Positions 1 to 13,234 are shown, counted from the stretch's first letter. The stretch is 64,000 bases of DNA from Acheta domesticus (GCA_031308135.1 JAHLJT010009419.1:185009829-185073828), one strand, 5' to 3'. Numbers and translations are program-made. The notes: generated from the sequence alone by a model not told the origin.

Positions 1-377
1 GCTTCGGTTTTTAACAAATGTTATAACTAGGAGATCCGTGGATTTGTGGAGAAGAAGCAGCGGCACTTCCAAACTGGAACATGTGCGTAATGAGAGAATA
101 AGAGATATTATGGGCGTTAAACGAAATATTCTCGACAAAATTGAAACCAAACGCCAAACGCCTCCTCTGGTATGGTCATCTAGAAAGAATGGAGGAGTTT
201 AGATGGCCTAAATTAATATGGAAATAGATTCCTCCCGAGAGGAGAAAACTGGGTCGACCTCCAAGAAGCTGGGTCCAAGATGTACAAGACGCGATGGCTG
301 CCAGAGGACTACAGGAAGAAGATTGGCATGATAGAGAAAAATGGAGATCGGGAAGCGAGATGCGGCGTCAGCCGTAA
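1..377 (+). pseudogene. 3' end of an RTE-like LINE endonuclease/reverse-transcriptase ORF (decayed)
   Basis: The last third reads as the usual basic C-terminus of arthropod non-LTR polyproteins: GRPPRSWVQDVQDAMAARG, then LQEEDWHDREKWR, ending MRRQP and a TAA at 375-377. Upstream, frames are mixed: fragments resembling RNERIRDIMGVKRNILDKIE can be read, and an in-frame TAG stands where the family normally has Trp (WK*IPPERR). The fragment is cut by the window start, so the reverse-transcriptase domain is not seen. It is followed by A/T-rich sequence rather than a clear poly(A). An intact element would nick and reverse-transcribe its own RNA at a target; this copy cannot be functional. The family assignment rests on recalled motifs. 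RTE-like is the best guess. Confidence 0.75.
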
Positions 378-1265
378 AAAACTAGGAAGAAAATTAATTT
401 TCTTATAATAAAAATAATTTAAAAAACTAGGGAGAAAATTATTTTTTTATGTGCACTCACCCATTAAATAAGCGAATTCTGCGATGCTACTCGTCCGTAA
501 AGTTGAGGTTTCCCGGACTAGGCCGGTCAAACTTTCTATGGGAATAGTTGTGTAAAAATGCGCAGATTCGAGCTTTGTTAACCGGAGAACACTGTTCAAT
601 ACTTGACAACTAACGATATATGAGGGACAACGAACATAACAATGGTTGTGAGGCTACCAACGTTTATATTTCGTACATAAACGAAGAAGTGTTTTTTTCG
701 TCAGAAATAATGTTGAACTTCTATTATTTTAATAGGGAATGGCTGCTATAAAAGGTAAATGTAAAAAAAGAAGAAAGGAAGAAACAGCAACAATCTCGTA
801 ACCTACTGGAATGTGATTGTTCTTGGACCCGGTCGTTTACCAACTTCGTCCTAACTCCTTCACATTTCGGCCTTTATATATAATTAATGTATTTTAGTGA
901 TTTTTAATTACTCTCGTTTTTGTCTAAATTTATGTGAACGTATCAAATGGCAATTTTTCCATTACATTCAACCATCAACATTTTACAGAGTGGTGTTTTA
1001 CTGTAGCGGAAGTGCATAGGTTAATGGAGATAAATCTCCTGGCGGAAAAGTGAAATTGTTTCAATTTTTCATAACTATCGTTATATTTGCAGATTTTCGT
1101 AGGCTTTTAGCAAATAGAGATGCTTAGCTTTGGTCAAGTTTTATCAAACTTTTTTGATAATCGATAATGTTCTTACGTAGAAATAGTGCTATATAACTTC
1201 TTGCCATGCTACGGAACCATCGAAAGATGATTTCAACTCATCCGATTTTAATACCTTTTATGGGT
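378..1265. other. AT-rich intergenic stretch
   Basis: No coding frame, RNA gene or repeat structure that I can support. Several A/T runs are present. Positions 420-470 repeat part of the sequence just downstream of the LINE tail (ctaggAagaaaatta-like), which suggests a small local duplication. Confidence 0.5.
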
Positions 1266-1525
1266 CTGTGATACTAAACAATTGGTTTACGCCAAAACGT
1301 CCGTCCGTTCGTTCATCCGCCCGTCCATGCGTCTGGGGTCGACATAAGCTCCGAAACCTCGTCGATTTTCTCCAAAATTGACATTCTCCGATTGATCTGG
1401 TGGAATTAGAGGCCATGCGAATTTGAAGCAGATTTTGATTTTTAGATGTTCTTGATATGAACTTTCAAAATTTTCACTTAAAGTTGGTTCAAAGTGTTTG
1501 AATGATTTTTTTTTCGCATAAAGCA
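1266..1525 (+). repeat. CGTCC-family repeat fragment
   Basis: The segment contains the family signature: a CGTCCGTCCGTTCGTTC-like run at about 1300-1330, followed by CGATTTTCTCCAAAATTG, then an arm reading GATCTGGTGGAATTAGAGGCC and a GAATTTGAAGC segment. The same ordered blocks recur at 19.4, 23.7, 41.1 and 48.3 kb. No open frame is shared by the copies, so I treat it as a non-autonomous interspersed repeat of unknown class. Confidence 0.65.
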
Positions 1526-1907
1526 AAGAACGCGTAAATATTGTGCAGGATCACTTTCGTTGCGCTCTGAATTTTCGAATTTGCAAGTCATTGAAGGTCA
1601 TAATTGTTACTGGTCGGTTTCAACAATGCGTTTGTTTCCAGCTGTCGATAGGAATGTTGTTGGTAGTTATGCTAGTAGTAGTGACGATAACAGGACGAGG
1701 CAGGCCGGGGCATAGCAGGGAGAGGAGTGACATGGTGGAGTTGGACGCTGCCGAATAGGCTGGGGTGGTCAGGGCGGGGCATGGCAGGCTAGAGTGGGGA
1801 TTCTATATACACATAATTCATTCCTTTGATTGTCTGATTCTGCATGCAGAGCGTCCCTTCAAATAAGCTGAATCGTGGAAATAAAGAAAAGTGAGTCATG
1901 TCATCAG

Positions 1908-2553
1908 TAGAGACCGGAAAAATATGTGGTATTAAAGTCAAAATATGTACATAAATATGTAATGAAAACAATAAGAATATGTAATAAATATGTAAAATCG
2001 GATATAATATGCAATATTAAAAAAACATCTAATTAAAAAACATTTACATAGAACGAAGTTATAATTATAAAAAAAAGTCCTAAATAAATTTTAAAATTAA
2101 TACAGACGTTTTAAAAACATTTTGGAAAACACAAGTTGATGCACATTTTGCATCATACAACTTTCTCTTCACTAGTAAAAGCTTTATCTATTGTAATACA
2201 GGACTTACCAAATTTTTCTCGGAAATTAAGGTGACTGGTCACAAAACGCGGAGTCAATGATACTTTTGACACATATATTGCATCAATAATGTAGGGGAAA
2301 ATGCTAATTTTTTGAAAATACTTCTTTTTATAAAATAATATGTAATATAATTGCAGAAAATTGATAGAATAAGAAGATATACTATGAAATCAGCAAAATA
2401 TGTAAAACATGTAATATAGTACTAAATATGAAAAAATATGTAACAGAAAATTTGGATATTGTGTTGGGAAGACGCTCATTCTCCAAGGTTACAATTTGAG
2501 AATGGTAAGTAGAAATATAAAAAATATGTAATTACATAAAAATCCGGACTCTA
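1908..2553. mobile_element. hAT-type non-autonomous element, TAGAGACCGG family, copy 1
   Basis: The left end reads TAGAGACCGGAAAAATATG and the right end CCGGACTCTA, an imperfect terminal inverted repeat. The flanks GTCATCAG (1900-1907) and GTCATTAG (2554-2561) match at 7 of 8 positions, an 8-bp target duplication typical of the hAT superfamily. Subterminal regions carry many AATATGTA/TACATATT motifs, as expected for transposase binding sites. There is no transposase reading frame. Two other copies with the same ends lie at 14.4 and 24.8 kb. Confidence 0.8.
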
Positions 2554-2957
2554 GTCATTAGTGATTATGTTCAAAGGACTATGTGTCAAAGACACGTGTG
2601 TCGTAATAAAGATACTCTCTGGAACATACCATACTTATCTGGTGAAGACGTATGTGTACGCAAAAAGAAGGAGGGAACGTGATTTAACCTTTGTCATTGA
2701 TATTTTCTCCAACATACTTTTAATGCGATATATAAAAATATCAAACGTTGAACAAAACCACATTTTAAAATCTCTTCCTGGCGCAGTTGTGCGTGAGTGT
2801 GTGCATTAATTAAATAAGAATTAGTAATATTGATTAATAATTTGTAATTTTAATTTTCGTTTTTGAAGTCTGTGTTGCTGTTGCTTATGCTCTTGTAGCA
2901 TTACTTCCAGTTCTAACCTGTATTATTGTTTGTGCTAATTACAAATTGTTTTCTTTC
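2554..2957. other. AT-rich spacer
   Basis: No gene or repeat recognised. The open frames here are short and show no family resemblance. Confidence 0.4.
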
Positions 2958-3480
2958 CCCGCCCGGGTTCTCTTCATCAAACTGAATTCACCGTTAGGGC
3001 ATCACAAACCTCTGGCACAGGCAAAGCCGCTCTCGTGTGTCATTTTCGATGACACTTCCGCCCTCCTTGCCCCTCTCAGACCTCACTCTGTACCTCTTCC
3101 ATCCGTCTCCTTTTCTTCTCTCAGCTTCCGTGGCTCTCCAGCTCTCTCTGCATTCTGCACCTAACGTGTCCCCGCCAGCGCCTGCATTGCTGTGCTCGCC
3201 CGCGGCTGGCACACCAGCGGCGACCTCGGGAGGCATCGGCACTAAATATACTCGCGGCGGCATGTGCGAGCCCGCGCCGCCCCCGCCACAGCCCAGCTGC
3301 TCCCCGCCCCGCCCCGCCCTTCCCTCCCCTCTTTTCCTGCGCCCGACTGCGTCGCCCTCACTCCCCTCCCCTCCTCCCCTCCCCCTCCCTCCCGCGCTAG
3401 TGCCGCATAAGACGCGCGAGGCCTTTCGGATTAGAAGAGACGAGGCGACCTCTGCAAGCACTGCCTGCTGAGTATCTCTT
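2958..3480. other. GC-rich island 1, C-rich on the + strand
   Basis: A sharp compositional block, with long C runs on the + strand around 3280-3390 (CCCCGCCCCGCCC-type), CpG-dense patches at 3195-3270, and pyrimidine-rich flanks. Frames stay open on both strands because of the base composition, and none resembles a known protein. It may be a promoter-like CpG island. No TATA box or splice site is convincing. Confidence 0.55.
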
Positions 3481-5881
3481 TTGCGGGATGCGGACTTGCT
3501 TCTGGGGCCTTGGTGCAGCAAAATACATGTTGATACCCGGAGATGCGATGAGAATGAAGACATTCTCTTCATGCTGTGTCTTTGGTATTTGGTATTTTTT
3601 GGCGCTTATATCTATATATTGTGTGTCTCTGATCTGAATGGGACGAAAACAATAGCCGATCATTTAATGTTTAGGTACAAAACTTCTCGAGAGTAACGTG
3701 CGAATATGTTCACGTGAATATCACAAGAAGCTATGTCACAGACAAAACAAGTGACAACACGATATCCTGTATATTGCTGAGAAACCAGGAAGAATCTCTT
3801 TCTAGATGAAACCATTAACCCACAAGTACTTCTCATTTGTTCTGTAGTAATTACAAGTTGACAGTTTTATATGTGGCGCGAAATAAAATTTTGTTTAATA
3901 ACAGTATTATAGGGAGTCTGATATACTGGGAGTTTCAGAAGAAGCAAGTAAACTAGGCTGGTAGAGGGCAAAAGAAAGCAATTTTCGTAAATGAACCCTG
4001 GGTTTAAGAACCCGCCGCTCTGTGCTAGACTGTTTCAAATTCCGCGTCTGTCACCTTGAAAGGTCGACAGACCAACATGCACTCCATTCGTACGATCCCA
4101 GCCTTACAGAGACAAGGCAGAACATAAACCTGTATACTTTCTATTTGTTTAAGAAAATTGTTTTCCAGATGTAAAGTGTTTCTCTGATCTTATCTATTCA
4201 AACTGTTAATCTGACGAAATTTTGTGAAGAATAGTACCAAAGAAGTATGGTCTTATCAGTGATGAACGTAGCCCAAGACGTGTGCCTAGAGTTTTCGCGT
4301 TATAGTGAGTTGATGATCTGAGGATAGTTCTTAGATTTATCGAAGAAACAAAAATCTTCATTTTTCGTTTACCTACCAGCCGGCTGACACAATTTCAGTG
4401 CACTCGCTGTTCACGAATGACGCTAATGTCCTGAGTCTACAACTTCGCGGCTACCGGAGTGTTGGAACTACAAGGGAGTTGCGACGAACTTGAAAAATTA
4501 GAACGAACACTTTCTGCATGAATCTATACTTCTGAGGCGTAAGTAATAAAGAAATTATTTATTGCTAATATGTGGAGCTGGTGATATTTTTTAAAACCTG
4601 AAATAACTGGCTATTTATTATATACAATGCTGTTTTAATTACAAGCATTTAGTGTTTAAAAAATGTAAATTAATAAATTGTCTAAAATTATGTACAAAGA
4701 AATATTTAAATATATTTTATTTTACCTGAGACGTTATTGCTTGTTGAAAAGTAAATAATGAAGTATCCTCAAGAATATTTGTTTAATTTTATAAAACACT
4801 TTAGAAACTGGAAGGATTCACTGCCTCCGATATCCAGAGAAAAATAAATATATTATTTAATTGTAATGTTTTTCATTCTCTACGAGGAGCGCAAATGTCC
4901 ACCAAGATGGAGTCGTAGCGCATTTCATGTATTGATCTCGTTGTCCGTATCATCAAAGAGTGCGTTTGAATGGCAGTCTTTGCACGAATACTCACATGAG
5001 ACCAACGCTCATAGTTTTGTTTTTAATTTTGCTAAGGCATTTACTTCTATGAACATAGTTACAATGACGGCAGCGAGAAACTCCAAATTATCTCGGAAAA
5101 AGGTCATTTTCAACCTCTGTGATCTCGTTGGATATTAGTCGCTGGTGCTGCTTTGGAATATGGTCTGGCAGCTCCGATATCATTTTACTATCGACACCGG
5201 TTATAGTGAACGTCTAGTGACTTACAATTTTGCTTCAGTCTCAGAGGTTCGCTGTATCCGTTGACCCCAATATATAATTTAACTATGTGTTATTTATTAC
5301 TTCAGACGTAATAATAAGCGCGAATTCAAAATGTCGATGTCTTCGTGCTTTGTTTCCACTTTGTTTTCCATTATTCACACACTAAATATTATCTTAGTGC
5401 AGTCTTAACACCCTTCAATGTCTCTTGCACTGTGGGAGCATTTTGTATCTCCTGCGCCATCACACTTTCTGAAGACTCTTTAACCTTTGCAGCGAACATG
5501 ATGTCTTAGCTAGATCGAATTTCAGTAGTTACGTGTGGTCCGCCTCACTGAACTCATTTTGGGCAGAACTGCTGTTGATGAGCTGAAACAATTTGCTTTG
5601 TTGTACGCTTCTCTCAGTCACTATATTACAAACTGACTGTAAACATAGCTCACGATGCCATTCCTCCATTGTAGTGTTGCCATACTGCTCGTATCGACTG
5701 AATTCTCGTATATTTTTTTTTTATTCAGTGAGTCACTATTTACGACTGTGTATGTCACGCGAATACAAGAGGCTGGTCACGTTTTGTGTTACGAAGCAGC
5801 AATTTTTTTGATATTCTTGGTTATGTAAACAACTATGATACTGTTTTCAATATCTTCTGACTGTCTTTCGATTTTAATTAT
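3481..5881. other. AT-rich intergenic or intronic stretch
   Basis: I find no supported gene, RNA or transposon in these 2.4 kb. Short open frames at 4866-5138 and 5593-5811 have no recognisable motifs and AT-rich low-complexity codon use. Confidence 0.45.
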
Positions 5882-5971
5882 ATTTCTTTGTCCAGTTTTT
5901 TTAAGACAGTCTTACTATATTTTGATGATCAAAATCTAGTAAGACTATCATAAAAAACTGAACAAAGAAAT
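5882..5971. repeat. Imperfect ~45-bp inverted repeat (hairpin)
   Basis: The left arm ATTTCTTTGTCCAGTTTTTT... and the right arm ...AAAAAACTGAACAAAGAAAT are complementary with few mismatches, and the centre is TTTTGATGATCAAAA. The arms contain AGACAGTCTTACTA / TAGTAAGACT. GATACTGTTT occurs directly at 5837-5846 and again at 5972-5981, so this may be a small palindromic mobile element. Confidence 0.7.
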
Positions 5972-6297
5972 GATACTGTTTATTATAAAGTAAGCGAACT
6001 ACTTTTTGGAAAATCATGACCGTTTTCAAGCTATTGTCTATTCTACCGTTTGTTCAATACCTAAAAAACCATTTATCATTAAGACCCATGTACAAAATGA
6101 ACACACTTCCGCATTTCGATGCTTGATGGTTCATCATCTTGATAAAAAATGTAATTTTTTACTTCCATTTTGAAGAAATCACAAAAGTTTTTAAAAAAGG
6201 AAGCATTAGAAAAGTGTTCAAAAACCACCATATTAAAAAAAAACAGACCGTTAATGTTTTGGTAAAACAGCTAAGAGCAATAGGGACAGTGGGGAAA

Positions 6298-6535
6298 GAG
6301 GCTCTTGCGCATGCGCAGCTACGATCTCCTCGTAGACTTGCCAACCTCTACCTCCGTCGCCGCCGCCGCCACATGCGTGCGACTCCCCGCCCGGCGTCCG
6401 TTGCCCCTCCCCTCCCCGCCGTTTTTACGCGCTCTCCGCACGACGTGCGCGCGTTGCATGCACGCATTGCTCGAAAGCGGGGGCGTCGTGTGCGTGCTGG
6501 GGCGCGCTTTTTGCGGAATGCGGGAGGGGAAGGCT
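6298..6535. promoter_or_regulatory. GC-rich island 2 with an NRF-1-type palindrome
   Basis: A CpG-dense block beginning with TGCGCATGCGCA (6306-6317), the consensus palindrome bound by NRF-1/Ewg-type factors in animal promoters. It continues with CGCCGCCGCC runs and ends near GGGAGGGGAAGG. Island boundaries are abrupt against AT-rich flanks. A promoter role is an inference; no transcript start or exon can be assigned. Confidence 0.5.
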
Positions 6536-8683
6536 GAAAGGCTTCGTCACTTGAATCGTTAATAGTTGGAACCGAACTGAGGAGTTTCTCTTGAATGAAA
6601 TGTGTGTCAATCATTCTTGTCGGGCACAAACAAGAATAATTTGTTCGTCGTTATGAAATTACGTAATCCTGTATTGAATAAATATGACCATCCCATTCAC
6701 ACATACTCTTTTTTCAATATCATTGTTTCATTATTACATTGTTCTCTCACGTAGTTTTTGGAACAACGTTAGAGAGTTCAGTATCAGCTTTAACTGAGAA
6801 GCAGTATGTATAAATTAACTGATAAAATTATAGGATTCGTATAATCTTATCTGCTATTTTTTCACCCGTCAATGTTTCAATCAAAGAGGAACAAATTAGT
6901 TATTGTTTTGAAATCTTAGAAAGAAAATTATTCTTGCCTGTATATTTAACAAACGTTTGTTTTTGCACGTGTCAGTCTTTCGGCTTTGAATATCGGAGTG
7001 TGCAGTGAGTATACGTGAAAGAGAAAGTGCGGTTGGCGATATGGGAATCTGATATTGATACGGAGCTTCGTGTCCTGAGATACCAGTGTTTGGAATGCGT
7101 CTTCAGATAGCGGTATCGCCCCAATCCTGCGAATAAAAGGTTTGTGCTTTAGGGACTGTAGTTTTGGATTCATGATATACGACAACACGGAAACTGCCAA
7201 CGGTTAAATTGCTTCGGAAAACAGAGAAGAGCAGGAATATTGTCGTATTTGCATTAATTATATAAATGGAAACGTAACATTGAAAAATAGCACTCTAATA
7301 TTTACGCACTTGTTGTCTGCTCATGCAATTTACAAAATAGTCGTGTTCCGCATTTGCTTGCAGCAAGTGCGCGAGGCAATTGGAGCTGTGCAGAATGAAA
7401 TGTCCTTTCCCGAAGGGTTAGGATTTAGTATCTCGCTGTGAATACCTGTATTTGTCATAGACTTCCAGGTTGATTAATCACTTTAAATTGAAGATCAAGG
7501 GTCCATAAGATGTTTGTGTCTAGTACCTAGAGATACGTATTCCGAATAGTTCTTTAAGAAAGTGGATGTTTACTAATTGGAGCCGGAAGTGATTTAAAAT
7601 GTTCTCAGAGACAAGACAAGTCTCCTACTTGCTGTAGACCTAGACAAGACGTAATAATGACCACAACGTAATAAACCTCATGTAATTACGCTGGGTTTCT
7701 GGATTGTGCTGGCTTTGTATTTGTTAAATGTTATTGTTTGTGAAGAATGGATTAACGATGTAATTCGTTCACATTCCACACCACACAATCAGCAATTCCA
7801 CTTTTCTTCGGCGTGGCTGAAACAATGGACTGCAACCTGCATCGACAACCTTCGACCTCAATCGTATAACAAACGTAGAAACTCGCCTAAACAACAGAAA
7901 AGCAGTGTTTAAGAGTTGAATACCTTCTCTAATTCACAATGAGTAGTCAGTTAACTGCAATTGGAGGGTATGGAGTGGTTTAATATCCCAAGTCATTGTT
8001 TTTAAGAAAACAAACATTTGTCTGATTTTTCGTAGTAGAGTGTGCGTGATTTATTGACAGTTTTGGAAACAATTTGGTTGATATCGTTACTTTCGTAATA
8101 AACCTGAAAAGTAATGTTTGCTCCAAGATATGAAAACATCGAACTCCTCCCTCCCAGATTATATACAATTAATAAAACAAATAATTAATAAATTGATGGC
8201 CACTTGATTCACCACAATCTGATGACATCCGAAATAGCCTTTTGTATGAACACGGTGTGAATGGCACTTAAACACTCGATTGCATTACTTAACCACCTCT
8301 TCAATGGTAGCTGTAGCATGCTGAGAATGCAGTGTCCTTTTCAGAAGGGTTATGTTTATGACCCAGCCCTGTGGGTAGCTATCTTCTTCGATCTCTGAAA
8401 ATTCTCCCATATTTCCCGTCACTTAGTCCTCCACCCAAGATCCAGGGGAATGTGCTTTAAATATTACGACAACAAAAATTAAAAACATGTTTTGAAAATT
8501 CTATGCATATTTATTATCGCCGATTTAAATAAGGATTTGTCTCGAATCTTCAAACTGTCTATTAGATCTTGACTTTTAAGTTAAATCCCCAATTTATTTT
8601 AAGACAGCAAGTGTTTGTACACTTAAAAATAAATTTGATAATTACTTCACTGTTGTATAAATTTTCTGTTCTGGTTTACAGTG
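6536..8683. other. AT-rich stretch without a supported gene
   Basis: No coding region or repeat family assigned. A weakly similar pair occurs at about 7390-7440 and 8315-8365 (gctgt...gaatg..gtgtcctttcccgaagggtta versus a diverged copy), which may be remnants of one repeat. Confidence 0.4.
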
Positions 8684-8714
8684 TTTCGACATTTGTTTTT
8701 AACGTCTTCTTCAG
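8684..8714 (-). ncRNA. Hammerhead-ribozyme-like core (Penelope-type motif), locus 1
   Basis: On the minus strand the sequence reads CTGAAGA, one A, a possible stem GACG.../...TGTC, then GAAAC. This matches the hammerhead core C-U-G-A-N-G-A ... G-A-A-A in order. The extra base between the core and stem II departs from the canonical fold, and stem I pairing (GTTC with GAAC) is offset. Similar motifs are known in the terminal repeats of Penelope-like retroelements. It is probably a relic, and activity is doubtful. Confidence 0.35.
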
Positions 8715-9089
8715 GAACTGAAAGAACATATTATTTATAAATATATTTGCATACAAGATTGAAAATTCACATTACCTATATTAACAGAATTTTAACAATT
8801 ACCCAATCTGCAAGTTGAGGTACTTTAGTTGTACTATTGTTCACATTGAGACATTTAGGAAACACTTTTTGTTAAAATTGTTCATTCTCTTTACCGATCG
8901 TGATTTTATTCTTATTTTCCACGAGGAAATAATTGTCTTACGTATTACATTTAATCACATTGTCTTTTTTTATTAAAACCTAAAATTACAAGCATGTAAA
9001 AATGAAAATTTGGCATTTTCAAATACGTACAATCTAAACATTTTTACAATTAAAATTAAAACCTATTTTCTTATGTTTATGGGCCATTA

Positions 9090-10020
9090 AAATGATGGCC
9101 TCCGGACTGCCGGTTGCCGGCCACTGGTGTGTACAGGTTGAGGTGAGCAGGCAGCGCACTATCATGAGCGATAAGCTTGGGACGGTCGCGGCGGCATGTT
9201 TTGAATTTGCTCTAGACTTGTGCATGGGACTCTCTCTGAAACACCACATATTCTTTCAGACTGCTGTGGACAGCTGGTGCATTCGAAAAGATTAGTAGCA
9301 GGGCGCTTGCGAGAATATTAGTTAGTTTTATGAAAGAACGATTAGAGACACTAAACAGTTTTAAAACAAAGTATAATTATGTAAGCCGAATTTAATGGTA
9401 ATTCTTAATTGAAAAATTTTGGGGCAGTTTATTAGTAGAGCAAAAAATTACATACTTAAAGGGCTTGCCATACTTTTTTAAGAAATTTGGGATACGTAAT
9501 TGTTATTTGAGGGAAGAAAAGCAATTTTAGGCAATTTTGTGGGGAAGAAATTTAGACAGATATTAGTGAAAGCAATTGCTTTTATTTTTCTCTTTTGACT
9601 TCCATGTTTATAAAATGGGTTGCAAGTTATCTCTCATTTATTTCCACCTCGCAGTTGAAAATTCAGCTCCAAACTTTTTTTTACTTTAACCAACTTCCAT
9701 GAACCTCATTAATATTCTCATAAGCGCCCTAACTACTCTTTTCGAATACACCAGCTGTCCGCAGCTGTTTGCCTCTCTCCTCAAAGAGTATGTGCCTTAG
9801 AGAGATGTGTCGCTTGCGTTTCGGCGCCGTCTCCTTGTCCAATCGGGGAGCTCTAAAATAAGTGCCATGCACAAGTCTAGTGCAAATCCAAAACATGCGT
9901 CGCGACGACCGGGGCTCCTCTAGCGACGCCTTATCGCGCGCCCTCTTCGCGCACGCGTCGTGGTCCATTAGCTTCCTGGTCGCCGCTCCGCGCCGCTCTT
10001 ATCGCCCTACAACGCCACTA
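9090..10020. other. GC-rich island split by a Mutator-type element
   Basis: GC-rich sequence at 9090-9193 and 9899-10020 lies on either side of the element at 9194-9898. The two halves probably formed one island before insertion. No gene is recognisable in either half. Confidence 0.5.
9194..9898. mobile_element. Mutator-type MITE inserted in a GC island, copy A (705 bp)
   Basis: The left end is GCATGTTTTGAATTTGC and the right end is its inverse (GCAAATCCAAAACATGC). The inverted repeats extend inward through CTAGACTTGTGCATGG. The flanks GTCGCGGCG (9185-9193) and GTCGCGACG (9899-9907) match at 8 of 9 positions, so a 9-bp target duplication is seen directly. Nine-base duplications with long inverted repeats are the hallmark of Mutator-like elements. 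No transposase frame is present. Inner parts share blocks with copy B at 17.8 kb, including CTTTTCGAATACACCAGCTG-like and GAGCTCTAAAAT segments. Confidence 0.85.
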
Positions 10021-12884
10021 CTGCAGCTTACTCAGGCAGGCACGGGAATACAAAAGTTAGTGACACGACGGACGAATGCCTTATCATGTGGGTTACGAGT
10101 TGCACACTGCCCCAATTAACGGATTCTCGTAATCGTTTCATTTTCAAGCCAATTCAGACTTGCGCTTTGCGCGCATTTTGTACATTCACCAAAGAACGGT
10201 CACATTGAAATTTTTTCAAAATGATCTGCGCAGGTTGGTATCCGCTAATCCTGTTCTCGTTAGCGGTCATTTTTTTACATTTAAACGACTCAAATACGTT
10301 TGAATAAAATTATCGACTCCAAATTCTAAGATCTCATTTGAATATTGTGTATGGCATTTTCAATAAGTACTCAAATTTTCCCCTCACGGTGGATGACACA
10401 AACAGTGACATTAATAGTTGTTTCCATCTTTTCACTCAGTCGTCGTGGACCATTGGCGTATTTGGCGCCGCTGCTGCATCAATCTTCATTGACCTTCTCC
10501 TGTGTCGTAGACCCAGCCCTTCGTAGTGGATGTGGGTAACAAAATCGAGCGACGGGGAAGCTGTATGGCTTAACGGACGACGCAGTAATGCTGCTCGATG
10601 TTGATGTACGTAAGTGAAAATAGCGCAGTTGTAGCCCCAGCAGAGTTTTAAATGTGTTGGTGTTGGAAGTGGGAACTTGCGACAACGAACGGCACGTGAG
10701 GCAAGAGGCAAATGTTTTCGGGTTACGTTATGCATAGGTTTTCCAAGTAAAGTTAGCGAAGTACAAATAGGTTAGGAAATGGAAAAATGTTTGCGAAGAA
10801 GTGCAAGAGAGTTGAAAGAGAAGACGCTTCAACTCGGTTAAAGAGAAGTCGGAGTATCTGTGTAAGTGAATATTTGATAGAAAAATATCGAAGAACCAAA
10901 TTATTCAAACAGGAAAATGAGTGTATTTTGGGAAAATTAGAGGTGTATACACGGAAATTAAAGTTATTAACAGTTAAAACTCATCAATGAAAACATTTTG
11001 TTTTGTCTTTGAATAATGTATTGTAGTTTCGGAAAAAGGAGGTACTAAAATAATATTTATTTTAAGATTTCGGGCCTCTGTGTTTTTTTAAATAGTTTAA
11101 AAGACAAGAAAGGTAGGGCACTTACTAGGAGTAGGATAACACTGGACACTTTCACTAAGATACTGTTTTACATTACGAGATTCCTCTACAGCATCTTCCT
11201 GAGAATTGCTTACTTTTATAATGGGCAAGACACGGCATTTTAGGTTTTTAATTCTGTATGCAACAGACTCGCAATTATCAGTGCCCCGATCAACCGAAGA
11301 AATCAGAAAAACAAAAACCAGTGAAAAGCATGTGTAAAAATTAATTGCTGCTTAACTAGTAGCGAACCGGCGCGAGTGCGCTAGAAATACTGGAACAGTC
11401 TCGAATTCAATGATCATCAGTTTCGCTCCTAAAACATTACGTTCAATAGCCTAGAAAAGTGACGCTGATTGAAGAGTTGGAGTTGAAGATCTTCGATAGG
11501 AAACTGAACAGAAAATACATTGAAAAATATGTAAAAGTAATATGTCGGAACAGTGTTTTTAGTACCGAGGTAATCTTGGCCCCAAATATGTCGGATAATC
11601 GTATCTACTACACAATAACAATACAGATATAATTGTTGAACTCTAAAATGCACTTCGCTCATGAAACTGCAAAATGTCGTGTTCAGAAACTAAATTTTTC
11701 AGGAGATCTACAAAACTGGATAAGGTTTTAAGGTTTAAGTTTCAAGACCTTAGATAATCTTATTTAATGACGTTAATTTCATATTTGAATTACAATTAAT
11801 AGAATTTGATATTTTTGTTTTAAATTATGTGGCATGCATTATTTTGCCTGTATATTGCATATTATTGATATTCAAAATTTGTTTTTATTAAATTAAGCCC
11901 GAAAATGACAAAGTGTATTCTTAGACTATCTATAAATGTCAAAATCTCAATTTCAGAAATTAGGTGGGTTAGGGCGTTTTGCAGTTTCATGAGCGACTTT
12001 GTTATTTGGGAATGTAAGCTTGCTGGAACTGTTTCTTGACATGTAGTGTTAATTTACGTAAACATTTATTGTTAAAATTAATATGCAAATCAAGGATTTG
12101 GTAATGTGTTGATTCTGGACATTTTTAAAGCTTCAAATATTAGTTTTTTTTATCTTAATTTCCAGGAAATGTTCCGTCATATCTGTAACGGATCCTAGAA
12201 TATGTTTGAAGGATCAAAGAATATTGACCGCGGGTTCACAAAAAAAGCTCTGGGAGATTTTGCACTTGCTACTACTTTTAGAAATTGGTTGTGATATAAC
12301 CTATCCGTAACATTTTATGTTGGGAGAAAAGACAAGTTGTTTAAGGTAGCGCATTCGATTGCAGTCGTTGCACTATGCAAAATAATGCTATTAGATCGAA
12401 TTCGTCATGTAACACGGTTCTATATATATTGTCGTGCGAATCTCTTGTGAAAGGTAATTCATATTTGCAATTATTGCAGTGAAATTACGTGTGGAGCAAC
12501 AGATACAAAAGACTTAATTCCAGCAATCATTTCAATTTAGTTAGAAGAGAATCCATAATAAACTCACATTTTAAACTTTCTGAACATGGCCCAAAGATAT
12601 GGTGATTCAATAATATTAAGTTCATTTTGATCATGAAGAAAATATAATTATCACATCCGAAAGTGTTACTTGTAATATGACCTCTTCAAAACGCATCAAG
12701 TTTCGGTGAGAAGTGAATAAACCTTGCTCTGTTGCTCATTCACATCCTTAAACCATTATTTCTTTTGAGCAATGAGAATTAAAAAGCGTTCTGATGATCG
12801 TTAACGGAGACAATTCTTCAGGTTACAGGAAATTGAGCTTCAAAACAATTGAAATATTTCAACTGCCCATTTCAAGAGAACATT
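10021..12884. other. Mixed-composition stretch without a supported gene
   Basis: A small GC-richer patch lies at 10430-10560 and the rest is AT-rich. Open frames at 10436-10735 (minus) and 10787-10990 (plus) show no recognisable domain. I find no transposon ends. Confidence 0.4.
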
Positions 12885-13155
12885 TTTTTTTTTCTCTCGA
12901 CACTTTTCATCGCGCTCTTGGATTCACTTTTCTCTTCCGCTGTTCCCTTTCGCTTGCTTCGCATTTCTTTCTCTCCCGCCCTCTTTCTCTTCCTCTCTTT
13001 CTGTCCCTCTCTCTCTCTCTCTCGCTTCGTGTTTCTCTCCATTCACCCCTCCCTTTTCTCTCATTCTTCCCTCCTCCTCCTGTCGTTCTCTTTCTTCTTT
13101 GATTTCCCTCTCTTTCTTTTCATTCGGTCTCTCATTTTGTCTCTTTTTTCTTCAG
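12885..13155 (+). repeat. CT-rich block, duplicate 1
   Basis: It begins with a CACTTTTCATCGCGCTC-like segment and runs through GTTCCCTTTCGCTTGCTTCG, a CTCT microsatellite, GCTTCGTGTTTC and CTCCTCCTG to CTCTCATTTT. The same ordered blocks recur in the same orientation at 15345-15650, differing mainly in the length of the CTCTCC tract. This is a direct duplication or two copies of one repeat, 2.46 kb apart. Confidence 0.75.
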
Positions 13156-13234
13156 CAGAGATGACCCAAAACGAAATACCATTCTTCTTGTAGGTCTCTC
13201 GGACTCGTGGGCACATATTGTTCGTGTGCGCAGT

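Noticed and set aside
2994..3572. 192-codon minus-strand frame in island 1
   Set aside because: Gly/Arg-rich composition and an equally open + frame; no family resemblance.
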